Assembly: GCA_040772545.1 (NCBI GenBank)
Contig: JAXGXY010000001.1
Location: 434,001 to 498,000 of the forward strand
Direction of reading: 5' to 3'
Source of the DNA: UBA1431 sp002329665
GTDB lineage: Bacteria > Bacillota > Clostridia > Christensenellales > UBA1431
DNA: 64,000 bases
Numbering within the stretch: the first letter of the stretch is position 1; each line of letters starts with the position of its first letter. Shown one piece after another: positions 60,967 through 64,000 of the stretch. The notes under the pieces were generated by a model. It was not told the DNA's origin. It saw only the letters and a program-made list of their open reading frames with translations, and did not search any database. Both the position numbers and the translations under genes were made by a program.

Positions 60967-62372
60967 ACAAAGAGAACATCAGGGCATTTTTGCAGGAGGT
61001 GGAGTCCGAACTCCCCTCGGTTGAGATGCTGCTACAGGACGAGGACCTGCTCGTTTATGCCCATGGATGCTATCCCGTCGAGTACAAATGGATTTTGCAG
61101 GGCAGATACAGGTTTCTCCCCTCGGCGGTGCTCCTGCCCGCAAGTACGGCAGAGGTATCCGGGATCGTCCGCCTTGCACGAAAACACGGGGTGCAGACAA
61201 TACCCTACGGCGGCGGGTCCGGCATTGTGGGCGGCAGCATACCCGAAGACGGCGAGGTAATGATCGACACGAAGAAACTGCGCGATTTTTCCATAAACGC
61301 TGTCAACTGCACCGCGACCGGCGGTGCGGGGCTGACGGGGGCCGACTTCGAGAACATGCTCAACGAAAGGGGCTTCACGTCCGGCCACTATCCGCAGTCG
61401 TTCCAGAGCGCGGCGTTGGGGGGTATGGCCAGCACGCGGGCGATCGGGACCTTTTCCACAAAATACGGGAAGATGGACGATATCGTCAATTCCCTTGAAG
61501 TCGTTCTGCCGGACGGCCGCATCCTGAAAACGCCGCCTGCGCCCAAGCGTTCGACCGGCCCCGAACTCAAGGAACTGTTCCTTGGGGCCGAGGGCGTGTA
61601 CGGCATCGTGACCTCGGTCGAAATAAAGATCCATCCCGTCGCCGAAAAGCGTCTTTTTGAGGCCTATACGTTTAAAACGACAGGGCAGGGGCTCGAAGCG
61701 ATCCGGGCCTTCGTGCAGGCCGGGATCCGGCCGGCCGTGGTGCGCCTTTACGACGAGGTCGAGGCCGAACACAAGGTCGGGCACTACGGATTCGAAAAAG
61801 GGTATGCCCTGCTCATCATGGGATATGAAGGCCTGACGCAGATGGTGGACCTCGAAGAAGGGTTCGTCCGGGCTGCGTGCGAAGGCCACGGTGGGCTGTA
61901 TAAGGGGGAGCAGGCCGGGAAGGAATGGTTCGAATCGCGCTTTTCAACGAAAAAGATGCTGGACTTCGACGCGATTCGCGGCGGCACGGCCGACGCGATC
62001 GAGGTGGCCGCGCCCTGGGACCGCATCCATGCCGTCTGGTACGAGATGCGCAAGGCCCTAAAACCCCTCTGCACAGTGGTCGACTGCCATTTTTCGCACG
62101 TCTACCATACCGGAGCGAGCGTGTACGTCATATTCCATAGCGAGACCGGGGGAGATGATTTCGAGGGCGAGCGCCGGTATCAGGAGTGCCTCAGGGTTGC
62201 CGTCGAGACCAGCCTGAAATATGGCGGCAACGTTTCCCACCACCACGGGGTGGGGAAGGCAAAGGCCGCATATCTCGAAGGAGAGCACGGCGTGGGGCTC
62301 GATGTCATGCGGAGCATCAAGCGCGCGTTGGATCCGGATCGTCTGATGAACAGGGGGGTGCTTGGATTATGA
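60963..62372 (+). CDS. FAD-binding oxidase resembling alkyl-DHAP synthase
   Basis: 469 residues. PCMH-type FAD domain (TIPYGGGSGIVGGSIP, GHYPQSFQSAALGGMASTRA) and C-terminal FAD-linked oxidase domain ending with NVSHHHGVGKAKAAYLEGEH. The HHH motif is characteristic of alkyldihydroxyacetonephosphate synthase rather than of ordinary GlcD. Alkyl-DHAP synthase makes the ether bond of ether lipids from acyl-DHAP; the neighbouring DHAP-producing genes fit, but a D-lactate or G3P dehydrogenase role is also possible. Confidence 0.8.
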   Translation: MNKENIRAFLQEVESELPSVEMLLQDEDLLVYAHGCYPVEYKWILQGRYRFLPSAVLLPASTAEVSGIVRLARKHGVQTIPYGGGSGIVGGSIPEDGEVMIDTKKLRDFSINAVNCTATGGAGLTGADFENMLNERGFTSGHYPQSFQSAALGGMASTRAIGTFSTKYGKMDDIVNSLEVVLPDGRILKTPPAPKRSTGPELKELFLGAEGVYGIVTSVEIKIHPVAEKRLFEAYTFKTTGQGLEAIRAFVQAGIRPAVVRLYDEVEAEHKVGHYGFEKGYALLIMGYEGLTQMVDLEEGFVRAACEGHGGLYKGEQAGKEWFESRFSTKKMLDFDAIRGGTADAIEVAAPWDRIHAVWYEMRKALKPLCTVVDCHFSHVYHTGASVYVIFHSETGGDDFEGERRYQECLRVAVETSLKYGGNVSHHHGVGKAKAAYLEGEHGVGLDVMRSIKRALDPDRLMNRGVLGL

Positions 62373-63490
62373 GGGAATTCACGCTTAATGACTACGAAGC
62401 ACAGCTTACACGGCAGGTGCTTCACATGGACCAGGGCGTATGCTATAACCCCGAGTTCCGTGCGACCCGCCGCATGCACGATTATCCCTCAAGGAAGCTG
62501 CAGATCGCGCGCGCGGTCTACAAGGGAGAACTCGAACCCAGCGAATACGCTGCCGATATCGTGTTCTCAGCCATACTCTCCGGGCAGGGGGAGCGGTGGC
62601 AGAACTTCGGCGAGGATTCGTACGAATATACGCTGGTGTCCATGCTCTGCCGCGAAATGCTGCTGAAGAAAGGCGTCGGGACCAAATATGCCAAAGCGCT
62701 TCTCGACCTGTTGAATAAGAACGAAGGCCATATTGCGGATGTGTCGGAATATGCATCGGCCTGGCAGGAGGCGATGCCCATAAGCGGGGAGAGCGGTGCG
62801 TACCTGTGCCTCGACGACGCTACGGCAGCCTTAGTGCCCCATTGCGCCCGCGGTCTGGGGGACTTATTCCGCAGGAGGGGGATGGAGTTTCAAGGCGGCA
62901 TAGGACCGGTGTTTGCCGGTTACGAGTATTTCGCCTACGGCCTGATCGACGAAGGCATCGCGCACCTGAAGGGCTGGGTCGAGGCGTTGAAGTCCGGCGG
63001 CATTGACACGGTGGTGACGCTCAGCGGGCAGACGGAAACAGTATTCAGGCTTCTCATGCCGGCCGTCGGGATCGCGCACGGATTCAGGGTAAAAAATGTG
63101 CTAGACTTCCTTTCCCCGACCCGAATGCCGCAGCCGGCATATGCCTATGCCGGCAGTTTCTACGCACGGGCCCTGCGCCGCGATGGCGTAATCAATGCGC
63201 TACTGCCCAACAAGGAAGAGCGCCCCGCAGCGTGGTCCGGCGAGTTCAACCCGATGCTGGAGGCCGATAACCGCGTCAACACGGTCACGAAATGGCAGCC
63301 GCCGGTCTGCCCGGAATTTGCGGCGCCGGGACTGGACGAAGCGCTGCTGGACCGGATACGCGAGGACGCGGTGGCACAGATAGGGCTGTCCGGCGCTTCG
63401 CTGACGGTTGTTTTCGACCCGCATGCCTACCATGCGTTGCATGAAAGCGGATGCCGGGGACGGGTGGCGTATTTCGCCGAATTGATGTAG
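62369..63490 (+). CDS. GlpC/HdrB-like protein with degenerate CCG modules
   Basis: 373 residues. Not recognised with certainty. The layout follows CCG-domain proteins: TVVTLSGQTETVFRLLMPAV then FRVKNVLDFL corresponds to the usual VVTxCPSCxxxL...HixEfL, and the second half ends with LTVVFDPHAYHAL where DPCH is expected. The cluster cysteines are replaced. It may keep the fold as a structural subunit of the GlpAB-like complex without binding Fe-S. ATGA overlap with the previous gene. Confidence 0.55.
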   Translation: MREFTLNDYEAQLTRQVLHMDQGVCYNPEFRATRRMHDYPSRKLQIARAVYKGELEPSEYAADIVFSAILSGQGERWQNFGEDSYEYTLVSMLCREMLLKKGVGTKYAKALLDLLNKNEGHIADVSEYASAWQEAMPISGESGAYLCLDDATAALVPHCARGLGDLFRRRGMEFQGGIGPVFAGYEYFAYGLIDEGIAHLKGWVEALKSGGIDTVVTLSGQTETVFRLLMPAVGIAHGFRVKNVLDFLSPTRMPQPAYAYAGSFYARALRRDGVINALLPNKEERPAAWSGEFNPMLEADNRVNTVTKWQPPVCPEFAAPGLDEALLDRIREDAVAQIGLSGASLTVVFDPHAYHALHESGCRGRVAYFAELM

Positions 63491-63727
63491 CCCGGCATGG
63501 AGAAGACGGTCGGATTACTGTGAAATATCAGACAGGGGATGGGCCGGGGTTGGGAACCGGAGACCCTGGCCCGGGCTCCTAAACATGATTCGAAAAGTTT
63601 TCAACGGATAGGCCGCTTGAAAGTAGCCTTGGGTGCAGCGTATCGACGATTTCGCGCCATACGGCCGAAGGATTCCATGCCAGACGGCCGCGGCTCATTA
63701 GGTTGCGGCGAACAAGGCGTGACCCCG
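63491..63727. other. Intergenic region between convergent units
   Basis: Contains a GC-rich imperfect hairpin around 63540-63578 (GGGCCGGG with CCTGGCCC) without a T-run. No gene seen. Confidence 0.4.
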
Positions 63728-64000
63728 TTAATCTAAACGTGTGCCGGTCATCTCCATCATGGTATAGAGCACACCGTCCTCATCGTTGGTCAGCCTTGTT
63801 TCGAAAGCGCAGGTCTTTTTAATATCAGGATGGGCGTTTTTAATGGCATAGCTGTAACGGCAGTTTTCCATAAGCCCCGTGTCGTTCATATGGTCTCCGA
63901 AGCACATGGTTTCCTCGGGAGTAACACCGGTTATCGCCTGTAGCCTCCGGAGGCACGAGCCTTTATCCTCATCCGCCAGCAGGACATCCAGCCATTTCTC
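63728..64000 (-). CDS. Cof-type HAD hydrolase (5' end outside window)
   Basis: The minus strand is open from the window edge to a TAA at 63730-63728, encoding the last 90 residues of a Cof/YidA-type sugar or nucleotide phosphatase. It reads KGSCLRRLQAITGVTPEETM, then CFGDHMNDTGLMENCRYSYA (motif III/IV with GD and ND) and the IKNAHPDIKKTC cap. Substrate unknown. Convergent with the glp block. Confidence 0.85.
   Translation of the reverse strand, partial: EKWLDVLLADEDKGSCLRRLQAITGVTPEETMCFGDHMNDTGLMENCRYSYAIKNAHPDIKKTCAFETRLTNDEDGVLYTMMEMTGTRLD

Noticed and set aside
63539..63736. Short frame after the glp block
   Set aside because: Arg-rich product, no ribosome site, ends inside the convergent HAD gene.

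Overview
The window comes from a GC-rich, spore-forming, strictly anaerobic-type member of the Clostridia (Bacillota). Evidence for this: spoIVA with a SigE-like promoter, a DUF512-der-plsY block, Moco-type riboswitches, an aldehyde oxidoreductase of the Desulfovibrio MOP type, Etf/acyl-CoA dehydrogenase genes, GlpP antitermination and rho-independent terminators. The species cannot be named from the sequence. Most of the window is GC-rich. The stretches at about 8.4-9.3 kb, 16.0-16.5 kb, 20.6-21.8 kb and 52.8-56.0 kb are visibly more AT-rich and hold mobile or acquired DNA.

Layout. 1-8.2 kb is housekeeping: the end of a pst phosphate-uptake operon (pstA, pstB, phoU, a membrane protein), then DUF512 protein, der, plsY and spoIVA. 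8.2-8.4 kb is a tRNA-Pro(GGG) with a consensus promoter and its own terminator. 8.4-31.7 kb is accessory DNA. It contains three copies of a ~70 bp repeat that begins in the tRNA terminator, an unassigned structured small RNA, a NYN-domain protein, a small lipoprotein, a 1275-residue modular surface protein, and two IS256-family elements, one intact and one frameshifted. It also holds a catabolic block: acd-etfB-etfA running leftward, a MarR regulator, then lpd-E2-acoX-E1alpha-E1beta and an enoyl-CoA hydratase/EtfA fusion running rightward. The etfA part of the fusion is a near-identical inverted copy of the stand-alone etfA.

31.9-34.5 kb holds an aldo/keto reductase, rearranged fragments of HAD phosphatase genes, and a DUF364 protein. 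34.6-48.9 kb is a molybdenum-hydroxylase cluster. Two tandem Moco-type riboswitches precede a small protein and a MOP-type aldehyde oxidoreductase. After them come a FAD/Fe-S/CCG protein, a zinc-ribbon protein, methyltransferase TrsM, a C-GCAxxG-C-C protein, XdhC, an NTP-transferase/HD fusion, radical SAM TrsS, an AMP-dependent CoA ligase, a histidine phosphatase, a TsaA/FmdE-like fusion and a P-loop NTPase. Most of these genes touch or overlap. The set matches the gene families around Desulfovibrio vulgaris DVU_1551-1559, whose collective function is not established.

49-52 kb is a secreted polysaccharide deacetylase with six near-identical fibronectin-III repeats. 52-63.5 kb is a glycerol-3-phosphate locus: glpP, glpK, a BON/GlpA fusion, a GlpB-like oxidoreductase, DUF1667, an alkyl-DHAP-synthase-like flavoprotein and a degenerate GlpC-like protein. 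It is split between glpP and glpK by a complete 3126-bp IS1595-family transposon. The transposon has 25-bp perfect terminal inverted repeats and an 8-bp target duplication, and carries a cytosine methyltransferase, a putative restriction endonuclease and a Vsr repair endonuclease as overlapping passenger genes behind its transposase. It landed in the U-tract of the hairpin that is the likely GlpP target. The window ends inside a HAD hydrolase gene on the minus strand.
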